Shown here: positions 1 to 7,175 of the stretch, in pieces
Layout of the letters: every line of letters begins with the position of its first letter
How positions within the stretch are numbered: the first letter of the stretch is position 1
Assembly: GCA_050015575.1 (NCBI GenBank)
Contig: JBEKBD010000047.1
Location: 1 to 19,895, forward strand
DNA length: 19,895 bases
From: Roseiarcus sp050015575
GTDB lineage: Bacteria > Pseudomonadota > Alphaproteobacteria > Rhizobiales > Beijerinckiaceae
Reading direction: 5' to 3'
Translations under genes and position numbers: made by a program
Notes under the pieces: model-generated
What the model was told of the DNA's origin: nothing
What the model saw: the letters and a program-made list of their open reading frames with translations, nothing else
Databases searched by the model: none

Positions 1-371
1 GAGCCGATCAGATGTACGCGAACGACGCGATCGAAGTCGCTCATCTCCATCTTGGCGAACGACTTGTCGCGCAGGATGCCGGCGTTGTTGACCAGGATGT
101 CGATCCGGCCCCATTCCTTTTCGGCCCGCGCGACCATCGCCGCGATCTGCTCGAAATTGACGACGTCCGCGCCGTCGGCGATCGCGACGCCGCCAGCGGC
201 GCGAATCTCTTCGACGACCTTCAGCGCGCTGTCGGAGGCCGCGCCGTCCTTGCCGATGTCGTTGACCACCACTTTCGCGCCGCGGGAAGCCAATCCTATC
301 GCGTGGCGGCGACCGAGCCCGCCGCCCGATCCGGTGACGATCGCAACTCGGTCGTCGAAGCGAATAGTCAT
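1..371 (-). CDS. SDR family NAD(P)-dependent oxidoreductase (3' part beyond left edge)
   Basis: This is the first 123 residues of a short-chain dehydrogenase/reductase; the rest lies outside the window. The Rossmann dinucleotide motif TGSGGGLG is at residues 13-20, an acidic Asp38 ends the second strand (favouring NAD over NADP), and NNAG is at 95-98. The stretch around 'GLGRRHAIGLA' and 'NNAGILRDKSFAKM' resembles the (3R)-hydroxyacyl-CoA dehydrogenase domains of peroxisomal-type multifunctional enzymes, so the substrate may be a 3-hydroxyacyl-CoA; that is inference. The ATG start follows a G-rich AAGGGGGG stretch at about 9 nt. It lies on the same strand as the BKACE and SDR genes upstream of it, separated by about 400 bp of apparently decayed sequence. 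The catalytic Ser/Tyr/Lys are outside the window. Confidence 0.85.
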   Translation of the reverse strand, partial: MTIRFDDRVAIVTGSGGGLGRRHAIGLASRGAKVVVNDIGKDGAASDSALKVVEEIRAAGGVAIADGADVVNFEQIAAMVARAEKEWGRIDILVNNAGILRDKSFAKMEMSDFDRVVRVHLIG

Positions 372-780
372 GTTTCTGGACCCCCCTTCGGCGGATGCAA
401 AAATCTTGGTGACGCCGTCAATCAGCGAACCGCGATGGAGTTTGCTTGCCGATCAATGAATCGCAGCGTCCAGGATCTTCTCGGCGGCAGCCTTCGATCG
501 CGCGAGTTCCACGGCGATGGCGCCGTTCGGACGCCGTCGGCGAGACCAAGGATCTCAGGCGGACGGTGCGAGATCGCCGCCAAACCCGGTCCGCCGTCGG
601 CGTAGGAGCGGACGATCCGCTGGATTGCGCCAATTGCGCCGAGATCGACTCCTCCGGTCGGCTGATGGTCGATCCTTGTGGGAAGACCGAGAACAGCCGC
701 CGCTCGTCAACGCGGCGCCCATCGCCACATCGTCAAGCAAGCCGCCTTTTCGACGCTCGCCTCGGACCTTGAAGGCAATA
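372..780 (-). other. Gap with possible decayed coding sequence
   Basis: No intact gene is seen in these 409 bases. On the minus strand, amino-acid-like text runs in two frames. One frame, roughly 705-530, reads '...VDLGAIGAIQRIVRSYADGG' and onward without a stop. Another frame then takes over and reads 'GAIAVELARSKAAAEKILDA' before a TGA near 457. A frame switch around 520-530 would join them, so this may be the tail of a frameshifted, 5'-truncated gene that once sat between the BKACE and the left-edge SDR. I cannot assign a family, and it may equally be ordinary high-GC noise. Confidence 0.25.
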
Positions 781-1728
781 TCAGACACGGAACCCCACCT
801 TGTCCGCGCCTTTGGTCTCGAGGATTTGGCGCGCCTCCGCGGGCGTCGCGATCTCCAAGGACAGTTCTTCGAGGATGCGACGGATCTTGAGCACTTGCGC
901 GGCGCAGGACGGCGCCAGTTGGCCTCGTCCGAGATACAGACTGTCTTCCAGGCCGACGCGCACGTGCCCGCCCATGATCGCGCCCATCGTGACCAGCGAC
1001 AACTGATGCCGACCCGCTCCGAGCACGGAGAATTCGTAGTTCTCCCGCCCGAACAGCCGGTCCGCCGTGCTGCGCATCGAGAACAGGTTTTCAGGATCGG
1101 TATTGACCCCCCCCATGATGCCGAGGATGCATTGCAAGAACATCGGCGGCTTGACCAGCCCCTCGTTGACGAAGTGCGCGAGGTTACAGAGATGTCCAAC
1201 GTCGTAACACTCGAACTCGAACCGCACGCCGTACGCGTCGCCCAGCCGCTCGATTATGCTTCGGATGTCGCGGAACGTATTGCGGAAGATGACGTCCTCC
1301 GAGCCTTCGATATGGCCCCGTTCCCACGGATGTTTCCAGTCCGCGATCCCGCGCGCCGCCTTGTGGAACGAAAAATTCATCGACCCCATATTGAGCGAGC
1401 ACAGCTCCGGCTTGGCTTTCAGGGGATACGCCAGACGATCGTCGAGCGTCATACGGGTGCTGCCCCCTGTCGTGATATTGATGATCGCATCGGTTTGCGC
1501 CGCGATCTTGGGCACAAATTGGTCGAATACGGCAGGGTCCGGCGTAGGACTCCCGTCGACGGGACTGCGAGCATGAAGATGCAGGATCGCCGCTCCCGCG
1601 CGCGCCGCATCGACCGCTTGTTGGGCGATCTGTTCCGGACCGGCCGGCAGATATTCCGACATCGACGGCGTATGCACCGACCCCGTGACGGCGCACGAGA
1701 TAATGACCTTGCGATCTTTCAGTTTCAC
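781..1728 (-). CDS. 3-keto-5-aminohexanoate cleavage enzyme family protein (BKACE, DUF849)
   Basis: A 315-residue beta-keto acid cleavage enzyme. The family uses a Zn2+ ion to condense a beta-keto acid with acetyl-CoA, giving acetoacetate and a shortened acyl-CoA; lysine fermentation and carnitine breakdown use members of it. The conserved HLHAR motif is at residues 50-54 (His50 and His52 as metal ligands). The late conserved block 'GGHVRVGLEDSLYL' contains the third ligand, Glu. Length is normal for the family. The start is GTG at 1728, with GGAG 8 nt upstream. It lies 24 bp downstream of the SDR gene on the same strand, so the two are probably co-transcribed. A dehydrogenase making a 3-keto acid next to a cleavage enzyme is the usual BKACE arrangement. 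The actual substrate cannot be read from the sequence. Confidence 0.9.
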   Translation of the reverse strand: MKLKDRKVIISCAVTGSVHTPSMSEYLPAGPEQIAQQAVDAARAGAAILHLHARSPVDGSPTPDPAVFDQFVPKIAAQTDAIINITTGGSTRMTLDDRLAYPLKAKPELCSLNMGSMNFSFHKAARGIADWKHPWERGHIEGSEDVIFRNTFRDIRSIIERLGDAYGVRFEFECYDVGHLCNLAHFVNEGLVKPPMFLQCILGIMGGVNTDPENLFSMRSTADRLFGRENYEFSVLGAGRHQLSLVTMGAIMGGHVRVGLEDSLYLGRGQLAPSCAAQVLKIRRILEELSLEIATPAEARQILETKGADKVGFRV

Positions 1729-1752
1729 AGTCCTTGCTCCGTGGCGGCCCAG

Positions 1753-2553
1753 TCAAGCGCTCTGGCTGTCTCCGTCGACGCTTATGACTTGCCCGCTAAT
1801 GTTGCGCGCCAGAGGCGAGGCGAGGAACAAAGCCAGGTTCGCGACATCCTTGGCCTCGACCATTCTTCGCAAGGAAATCTTGCTGAGAAATTCGTCGCGC
1901 ATGGCGTCGAAGCTGACGCCCATGGCCGCCGCGCGAGCGGCGATGACGCGGTCCATCCGCTCGCCCTGCACCGCGCCGGGGAGGATCGCGTTGGCGCGAA
2001 TGCCCAGAGGCCCAAGCTCGACGGCTAACGACTTGATCAAGCCGACGATCGCCCATTTGGTCGCGGCATAGGGGGTGCGATAGCCGTAACCCAATCGCCC
2101 GGCGATCGAACTCATCCCGATGATCGACGGATGGCGTTTGGAGTCCCGCAAAAGCGGCACGAAGCGCTCGAGAAAATAGAACTGCGACTTGAGATTGACG
2201 TCGATGGTCCGATCGACGTCGGCGGCGCTCAACGCATCCACCCGACCTGTCGGCCCCGCGATCCCGGCGTTGTTGATGAGAACGTCAAGCCCGCCAAGCC
2301 GAGCCGAAACATCCGCGAAAACGCGATCCACGTCCTCGGCGTTCGAGGCGTCGCCAACCGTTCCCGTCAGCGCGGGCGCCGCGTCGATTGCCGCCGCAAG
2401 CGCCGATTTGGCCACATCGGTCACGTGGACTTTTGCGCCGGAAGCGGCAAAGCTTTCCGCAATGGTCCGACCGATCCCGCCGCCGCCCGCGGTCACTAGG
2501 ACGCGAAGACCGCGCACATCGAGTTCGGGATTGCGCGCACCGATTTCGGGCAT
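1753..2553 (-). CDS. SDR family oxidoreductase (3-oxoacyl-ACP reductase-like)
   Basis: A classical short-chain dehydrogenase of about 266 residues. It has a glycine-rich nucleotide site 'VTAGGGGIG', NNAG, a catalytic Ser in 'GMSSIAG', and the YxxxK pair as 'YAATK'. The C-terminus 'ISGQVISVDGDSQSA' is the usual SDR ending. Asp in 'HVTDVAK' at the end of strand 2 suggests NAD(H). I chose the ATG at 2553 because residues from there match normal SDR length; the frame stays open to 2712 but the extra 53 residues look non-coding. A TTG at about 2571 preceded by GGGGGA is an alternative start. It is the first gene of the minus-strand cluster. It likely oxidises a 3-hydroxy acid or alcohol to the keto acid used by the adjacent BKACE; that pairing is inference. 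Confidence 0.88.
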   Translation of the reverse strand: MPEIGARNPELDVRGLRVLVTAGGGGIGRTIAESFAASGAKVHVTDVAKSALAAAIDAAPALTGTVGDASNAEDVDRVFADVSARLGGLDVLINNAGIAGPTGRVDALSAADVDRTIDVNLKSQFYFLERFVPLLRDSKRHPSIIGMSSIAGRLGYGYRTPYAATKWAIVGLIKSLAVELGPLGIRANAILPGAVQGERMDRVIAARAAAMGVSFDAMRDEFLSKISLRRMVEAKDVANLALFLASPLARNISGQVISVDGDSQSA

Positions 2554-2639
2554 GGCCAACGTGGAGGTCAATGAGGCGTCCCCCGCATTCGAATAGGTTG
2601 CGCAATAGGCGCAGGTAGCGAGGTCAAAATGAATGTGAA

Positions 2640-2712
2640 TAGCAGCCACACAATCGGACAATAAATGTGTCGTACATATATAATGCGCCGGCATATTTCG
2701 GGCGCGACACAA
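2640..2712 (-). promoter_or_regulatory. AT-rich probable promoter region of the SDR-BKACE cluster
   Basis: A locally AT-rich patch in otherwise GC-rich DNA lies about 90-160 bp upstream of the SDR start. The 7-bp inverted repeat TGTGTCG (2666-2672) / CGACACA (2705-2711) brackets a TATATA-containing segment. This fits a promoter or operator for the minus-strand catabolic genes. No confident -35/-10 pair with correct spacing could be assigned. Confidence 0.3.
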
Positions 2713-2753
2713 ATTCGCCGAGCCGATGCCTCGCCAAGCGCGGCGTCGGGAAG

Positions 2754-2975
2754 TGACCCGCTATGCGATATTCCTCCACGGAGAATTGGAGTCCGGCCTT
2801 CGCGAGGGCGGACGGATGAAGCGAGCACGGTTCACGGAAGAGCCGATCATTGGCGCTCCGCGCGAGCATGAGGCGGAGGCGAAGACGGCCGATCTAGCGC
2901 GCAAGCGCGCCGTCTCGGCGACGCTCTACAATTGGAAGGGGCCAAGCGCGGCGGCATGGACGCGCCCGGGGCCGG
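2754..2975 (+). mobile_element. IS3-family (IS407-like) insertion sequence, left-end remnant
   Basis: From 2754 the sequence reads TGACCCGC..., followed by a short AT-containing leader and 'GGGCGGACGGATGAAGCG', the layout of the left end of IS407-group IS3 elements just before orfA. The orfA start and its HTH region follow, and then recognisable IS sequence stops by about 2975. There is no orfB, no DDE domain and no right end in the window, so this is a decayed fragment. It sits on the boundary between the minus-strand catabolic cluster and the ABC exporter operon, marking an old insertion or rearrangement point. Confidence 0.65.
2816..2975 (+). pseudogene. IS3-family transposase OrfA fragment, frameshifted
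   Basis: Starting at the ATG at 2816, the translation 'MKRARFTEEPIIGAPREHEA' continues 'EAKTADLARKRAVSATLYNW' and K. This closely matches the N-terminal helix-turn-helix of IS3-family OrfA proteins (typically MKRSRFTEEQIIGILKEHEA..., ...YNWKAKYGGMD). After NWK at about 2938 the frame is lost. The expected continuation 'AKRGGMD' is found in another frame at about 2941-2961, indicating two extra bases in the G run. After that no transposase text is visible. Several conserved positions (Gln to Pro, Leu to Pro) are also degraded. It cannot encode a functional transposase. Confidence 0.75.
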
Positions 2976-3086
2976 CGTGCCGCCGGGCCGCGCCGCGCCA
3001 CCCTCTCCCCGATCCGCCCTCGCGGTGACACGACGGCGCGCGGCGGCTAGAAAGCGGGCGACCCAACTCTTGACGAGCCTCGTCCC

Positions 3087-3842
3087 TTGTCCTCCGTCCC
3101 CGCCGCCATCGAAGCGCGTGCGCTCGCCAAACATTTTGGCGCCACGACCGCCGTCGACGCGATCTCGTTCGCCATCGCGACCGGTTCGGTCACCGGCCTG
3201 CTCGGCGGCAACGGCGCCGGCAAGACCACCACGATCGGCATGATCCTGGGGCTTATCGCGCCGACCTCGGGCGCGGTCAGCGTGTTCGGCGTCGACATGA
3301 CGCGCGACCGCTATCGCGTTCTCGGGCGCATGAATTTCGAGAGCCCCTATGTCGACATGCCGCATCGCCTCACGGTGCGCCAGAACCTCCGCGTGTTCGG
3401 CCGCCTCTACGGCGTCGAAGACCTGTCTCGGCGCATCGACGAACTCGCCGAAAGCCTCGCGCTTCGCGTCTTTCTCGATCGGCCGGCCGGCAGCCTCTCG
3501 GCCGGACAGAAGACGCGCGTCGCGCTGGCCAAGGCGCTGATCAACGAGCCCGAACTCCTGCTGCTCGACGAGCCGACCGCCTCGCTCGATCCGGACGCCG
3601 CGGACTGGGTCCGCTCGCGCCTCGAGGACTATCGGGGCAGGCGGGGCGCGACGATCCTGCTCGCCTCGCACAACATGGGCGAGGTCGAGCGCCTGTGCGA
3701 GCGCGTCATCATGCTGAAGGAGGGCCGCATCGTCGACGACGGCTCGCCGAGAGACCTGATCGCGCGCTACGGCCGCGAAAGTCTCGAAGAGGTGTTCCTC
3801 GACGTCGCGCGCGGCGCCGAATGGCGGGAGCGGTCGGCATGA
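3087..3842 (+). CDS. ABC-2 type transporter ATP-binding protein
   Basis: A 251-residue ABC ATPase that energises export by the membrane protein encoded just downstream. Walker A is GGNGAGKTT (residues 40-48), the ABC signature is LSAGQ (137-141) followed by 'KTRVALAKAL', Walker B is LLLLDEP with the D-loop 'TASLD', and the switch His is in 'LLASHNMGE'. The short form, and the tail 'ESLEEVFLDVARG', are typical of DrrA/NodI/CcmA-type ATPases of ABC-2 exporters. The start is a TTG at 3087 with no good Shine-Dalgarno, so the exact N-terminus is uncertain; no ATG fits upstream. The stop overlaps the permease start (ATGA), indicating translational coupling. The exported substrate is unknown: drug, lipid and polysaccharide exporters share this architecture. 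Confidence 0.9.
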   Translation: MSSVPAAIEARALAKHFGATTAVDAISFAIATGSVTGLLGGNGAGKTTTIGMILGLIAPTSGAVSVFGVDMTRDRYRVLGRMNFESPYVDMPHRLTVRQNLRVFGRLYGVEDLSRRIDELAESLALRVFLDRPAGSLSAGQKTRVALAKALINEPELLLLDEPTASLDPDAADWVRSRLEDYRGRRGATILLASHNMGEVERLCERVIMLKEGRIVDDGSPRDLIARYGRESLEEVFLDVARGAEWRERSA

Positions 3843-4669
3843 GCGGCTCCAACCCGGACTTTTCGCTGGCGCGCGTCGGCGCCATGGTGATGCGCTATCT
3901 CTATCTCATGCGATCGTCGTGGCCGCGCCTCGCCGACCTCATCTATTGGCCGGCGGTGCAGATGATGACCTGGGGCTTTCTGCAGACCTATATCCGCGCC
4001 CAGTCGCAGGCGGCGGACATGTCGGGCCGCATGGCGGTCGCCGGCGGCACGCTGATCGGCGCACTGCTGCTGTGGGACACGCTGTTTCGCGCCCAACTCG
4101 GCTTCTCCGTCTCGTTCCTGGAGGAGATGTGGTCGCGCAACATCGGCAATCTGCTGATCAGCCCCTTGAGGCCGATCGAACTCGTCGCCGCGCTGATGAC
4201 GATGAGCGTGATCCGCCTCGCAATCGGCCTGGTGCCGGCGGCTTTCCTCGCGCTGTGGTTCTTCGGCTTCAACCTGTGGGGATTGGGCCTCGGGCTCGTC
4301 GCGTTCTTCATCAATCTGGCGCTGACCAGTTGGGCGATCGGCCTCGTCGTCGCCGGGTTGGTGCTGCGCAACGGCATGGGGGCGGAGGGGATCGCGTGGT
4401 CGGTGCTGTTCTTCTTCCTGCCGTTCGCCTGCGTCTACTATCCGGTTTCGGCCCTGCCGGAATGGCTGCAAGGCTTCGCCTGGTGCCTGCCGCCGACCTA
4501 TGTATTCGAGGGTTTGCGCGCCGCGATCGTCGCGCACGCGTTCCGCGCCGATCTGATGCTCGAGGCCCTGGCGATCAACGCCGGGCTGCTGGCGGCGGGC
4601 GGGGCGTCCTTTCTGGCGTTGCTGCGCAGCGCGCGAAAAGCCGGCTCGCTCTTGCAAATGGGCGAATGA
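3839..4669 (+). CDS. ABC-2 type transporter permease
   Basis: A 276-residue inner-membrane permease partner of the preceding ATPase. About six hydrophobic segments are visible, for example 'LIGALLLWDTLF', 'LAIGLVPAAFLALWFFGF', 'LGLGLVAFFINLALTSWAIG', 'SVLFFFLPFACVYYPVSALP' and 'ALAINAGLLAAGGASFLALL'. The block with 'YYPVSALPEWLQGFAWCLPP' and 'TYVFEGLRA' is the ABC-2/NodJ-type signature near the fifth helix. The start is the ATG of the ATGA overlap at 3839; the frame is open upstream, but that part overlaps the ATPase gene out of frame. Probably a two-gene exporter operon working as a homodimeric ATPase/permease complex; substrate not determinable. Confidence 0.9.
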   Translation: MSGSNPDFSLARVGAMVMRYLYLMRSSWPRLADLIYWPAVQMMTWGFLQTYIRAQSQAADMSGRMAVAGGTLIGALLLWDTLFRAQLGFSVSFLEEMWSRNIGNLLISPLRPIELVAALMTMSVIRLAIGLVPAAFLALWFFGFNLWGLGLGLVAFFINLALTSWAIGLVVAGLVLRNGMGAEGIAWSVLFFFLPFACVYYPVSALPEWLQGFAWCLPPTYVFEGLRAAIVAHAFRADLMLEALAINAGLLAAGGASFLALLRSARKAGSLLQMGE

Positions 4670-4788
4670 GCGGGCGCGGCGACGATTCGCCTCGCATAGA
4701 CTCGATTCACCTCGTTTTCGAGACTCGAGCGACCGCCGGCCGCCGTCGGTGTATTTTCTTCAAAAGCTTGGGATGCGAGGGCGGGAAA

Positions 4789-5307
4789 ATGCCGGCGAGG
4801 CGGATGGCGGTTCGGGCGTTGTGGGCGAGCGCGCTGGTCGCGTCGCTCGCCGGCGCGGCGCGCGCGCGCGAAATGGTCGAATTTCCTTCGCCCTATTCGT
4901 CGGGAACGATCGTGATCAGCCAGAGCGCGCGCAAACTGTTCTTGGTCGTCGATTCGCGCACCGCGATCGCCTATCCCGTGGCCGTCGCCAAGCGCGGCAA
5001 GGAGTGGAGCGGGTTCGCCCGGGTCGACGGCAAGTACGTCGATCCGGCGTGGTCGCCGCCCGCCGTCGTGCGCCGCGACCACCCGGAAATGCCCGACGTG
5101 ATCGCGGGCGGTTCGCCGCACAACCCGATGGGCGCGCGCGCCATCACCCTCGATCGCGACGAAGTCGCCATCCACGGCACCACGGCGGCGATGCGCGCCT
5201 CGGTCGGCACAGCGGCTTCCTACGGCTGCATCCGCATGTACAACGAGGACGTCATCGATCTCTACGATCGCGTCAGCGTCGGCGCCCCGGTCGTGATGAC
5301 GCGGTGA
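4789..5307 (+). CDS. L,D-transpeptidase (YkuD domain), secreted
   Basis: A 172-residue periplasmic enzyme of the YkuD/ErfK family that makes 3-3 cross-links in peptidoglycan or attaches proteins to it. A signal peptide covers residues 1-26 (basic start, Ala/Leu/Val core, AxA-type 'ARA' cleavage). The catalytic domain spans about 40-171, with His129 in 'IHGTT' and nucleophile Cys147 in 'SYGCIRM', the HX(n)S-x-GCIRM pattern of the family. 'GGSPHNPMGARA' is the usual loop before the catalytic His. The ATG at 4789 was chosen because it gives a complete signal peptide and follows a GAGGGCGGGA purine stretch. It lies 119 bp after the ABC permease and converges with the DUF1674 gene, only 9 bp away. 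Confidence 0.92.
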   Translation: MPARRMAVRALWASALVASLAGAARAREMVEFPSPYSSGTIVISQSARKLFLVVDSRTAIAYPVAVAKRGKEWSGFARVDGKYVDPAWSPPAVVRRDHPEMPDVIAGGSPHNPMGARAITLDRDEVAIHGTTAAMRASVGTAASYGCIRMYNEDVIDLYDRVSVGAPVVMTR

Positions 5308-5316
5308 AGCGAATCG

Positions 5317-5544
5317 TCAGAAGTCGGAAGCGATGCCTTTGACCTCCCAATCGCCGTAGCGAACGGGATCGAGCCCGCCGCGACCCGCAATCTCGCGCGC
5401 GCGCTGCGCCTTTTCGCGTGACCGGCGCTCTTCGGCTTCCGCCAGGGCGCGTCGCGCCGCGTCCGGCAGGTCCGGTCTTTGCGCATTCGCGGCGTTCTCG
5501 TCGTTGGCGAGGTCGGCCGCGGAGCCGGAATTCGACGCCGCCAT
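5317..5544 (-). CDS. DUF1674 / succinate dehydrogenase assembly factor 4 family protein
   Basis: A 75-residue soluble protein whose C-terminus 'DPVRYGDWEVKGIASDF' matches the DUF1674/SdhAF4 hallmark (RYGDWExKGxxxDF). Eukaryotic SDHAF4 helps insert flavinylated SdhA into complex II; bacterial members are presumed to do the same, which is inference here. The middle is a charged Ala/Arg/Glu-rich helix. The ATG at 5544 is preferred over the TTG two codons upstream, since AAGGAG sits 7-8 nt before the ATG and would touch the TTG. The gene is divergent from the rsmB-like gene, an arrangement common in Rhizobiales. Confidence 0.85.
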   Translation of the reverse strand: MAASNSGSAADLANDENAANAQRPDLPDAARRALAEAEERRSREKAQRAREIAGRGGLDPVRYGDWEVKGIASDF

Positions 5545-5686
5545 GGGCAATCTCCTTTTGCGCGTCGCTCAATCTACATCGGCGGCGCGGACCGGAAAAG
5601 GCCGTTGCCTGCGGCGCTTCCGCACAGAAGTTTCGCCCTGTAGTGTTAACCTGGGCGGCGCGTCACTGATTCGGCAAGGGCGGACA

Positions 5687-7066
5687 TTGCAGCCAAACAG
5701 ACCAAACGGCTTCGGCGCGCGCGGGTCGCGGAGTTCTCCGCCCTTGCAGGATGCGGCGCCGGGGCTCGCGGCTCGATTGGCCGCCGCGCATGCGGTCGTG
5801 GACGTGCTTTCCCTCGCGCGATCGCCGGAGGAGCGCGTCGGCGCCGGCGAATTCGAGACCCGGTTCGCCGGGCTCGACGCGCGCGACCGCGCGCTGGCGC
5901 GATCGATCGCCGCCGTTTCGTTTCGCCGGTTGGGCACGATCCGCAAGGGGCTCGGCCGCTTTCTGGAAAAAGGTCTGCCCAAGCGGGCCGGCGCGCTGGA
6001 ATGGATTCTGATCGTCGCGGCGGCGCAGCTGTTGTTTCTCGACGTTCCCGATCACGCCGCCGTCGATCTGGCGGTGCGCGCGACGCGGCTCGACCCCGGC
6101 GCCGCGCCTTTCGCCGCGCTGGTCAACGCGGTGTTGCGCAACCTCGCGCGGGCGAAGGAAGAAATCCTAGCGAGCGCCGACCCGCTCGATGACGACGCGC
6201 CGCATTGGCTCGCTCAGCGTTGGCGCGCCCATTACGGCGAAGCGACGGCGCGGAGAATCGCGCGCGCTCATCGCGACGAGCCGACCCTCGACCTCAGCGT
6301 CAAGAGCGACGCCGAGGGTTGGGCGCGCCGGCTCGACGGCGTCGTCCTTCCCACCGGATCGGTTCGCCTGGAGACCCACGTCGCGATCGCCGAGCTCGAG
6401 GGCTACGCCGAGGGCGCGTGGTGGGTTCAGGACGCCGCCGCCGCGTTGCCGGCGCGGCTACTCGGGGTCGGCGCAGGCGTGCGCGTGGTCGATCTCTGCG
6501 CCGCCCCCGGCGGCAAGAGCGCCGAATTGGCGATCGCCGGCGCGGCCGTCACCGCCGTCGATCGCTCGGCGGAGCGGCTGAAACGGTTCGCCGCGAACTT
6601 TCAGCGCCTGCGCCTGGAGGCGGAAATCGTGGTGTCGAACGCGCTCAGCTTCGAGGCGCCGCCGTTCGACGCGACGCTGCTCGACGCGCCGTGCACGGCG
6701 ACGGGGACGATCCGTCGCCACCCCGACGTCGCCTGGATCAAGCGACAGGGCGACCTGCCGGCGCTGGTCGAGTTGCAGAGCCGGCTTCTCGACAAGGCGG
6801 TCGCGCTGACCAAGCCCGGGGGGACGATCGTCTATTGCGCCTGCTCGCTGGAGCCGGAGGAGGGCGAGGGCCAGATCGCGTCGCTGCTGCGCCGCAATCC
6901 CGACGTCCGCCGCTCTCCGATCGAGCCGACGGAAATCGGCGGCCTCGCCGAGTGCGTCAACGCCGCTGGCGAATTGCGCACGCTGCCCTGCCATCTGCCG
7001 GGGCCGACGCCGCGGCTCTCCGGCCTCGACGGCTTCTTCGCCGCCCGGCTGCAAAGGAGGCCGTGA
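5687..7066 (+). CDS. rsmB: RsmB/NOP family class I SAM-dependent RNA methyltransferase
   Basis: About 459 residues. The N-terminal NusB-like domain (about 25-170, with 'LDARDRALARSIAAVSFRRL') is followed by a Rossmann methyltransferase domain that transfers methyl from SAM to C5 of cytosine, usually 16S rRNA C967 for RsmB. Motif I is 'VVDLCAAPGGKSAELA' from residue 267. Motif IV has Cys336 in 'DAPCTATGTIRRHPDVAW' and motif VI has the nucleophile Cys386 in 'CACSLEPEEGEGQ', so both family cysteines are present. The reading frame is open well upstream, but the segment before 5687 overlaps DUF1674 and looks non-coding. The TTG at 5687 with upstream AAGGGCGGA is my preferred start; a later TTG is possible. 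It lies directly before purH, with no heparinase-like gene between as is often seen in relatives. Confidence 0.85.
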   Translation: MQPNRPNGFGARGSRSSPPLQDAAPGLAARLAAAHAVVDVLSLARSPEERVGAGEFETRFAGLDARDRALARSIAAVSFRRLGTIRKGLGRFLEKGLPKRAGALEWILIVAAAQLLFLDVPDHAAVDLAVRATRLDPGAAPFAALVNAVLRNLARAKEEILASADPLDDDAPHWLAQRWRAHYGEATARRIARAHRDEPTLDLSVKSDAEGWARRLDGVVLPTGSVRLETHVAIAELEGYAEGAWWVQDAAAALPARLLGVGAGVRVVDLCAAPGGKSAELAIAGAAVTAVDRSAERLKRFAANFQRLRLEAEIVVSNALSFEAPPFDATLLDAPCTATGTIRRHPDVAWIKRQGDLPALVELQSRLLDKAVALTKPGGTIVYCACSLEPEEGEGQIASLLRRNPDVRRSPIEPTEIGGLAECVNAAGELRTLPCHLPGPTPRLSGLDGFFAARLQRRP

Positions 7067-7175
7067 GCGCGCGATCGGATGCGCGGGGGCGCGACGAGAG
7101 CGCGAGTTTCGATCGCGGCGAAAGCGTGGTAAGGCGCGCCGACATTTCCGCGTCCAACTTTGCGAGCCCCACATC

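Noticed and set aside
517..2028. A 503-codon plus-strand open frame
   Set aside because: It runs antisense to the BKACE and SDR genes, which have clear family motifs; the translation is low-complexity Arg/Asp/Ala-rich text typical of high-GC antisense frames.
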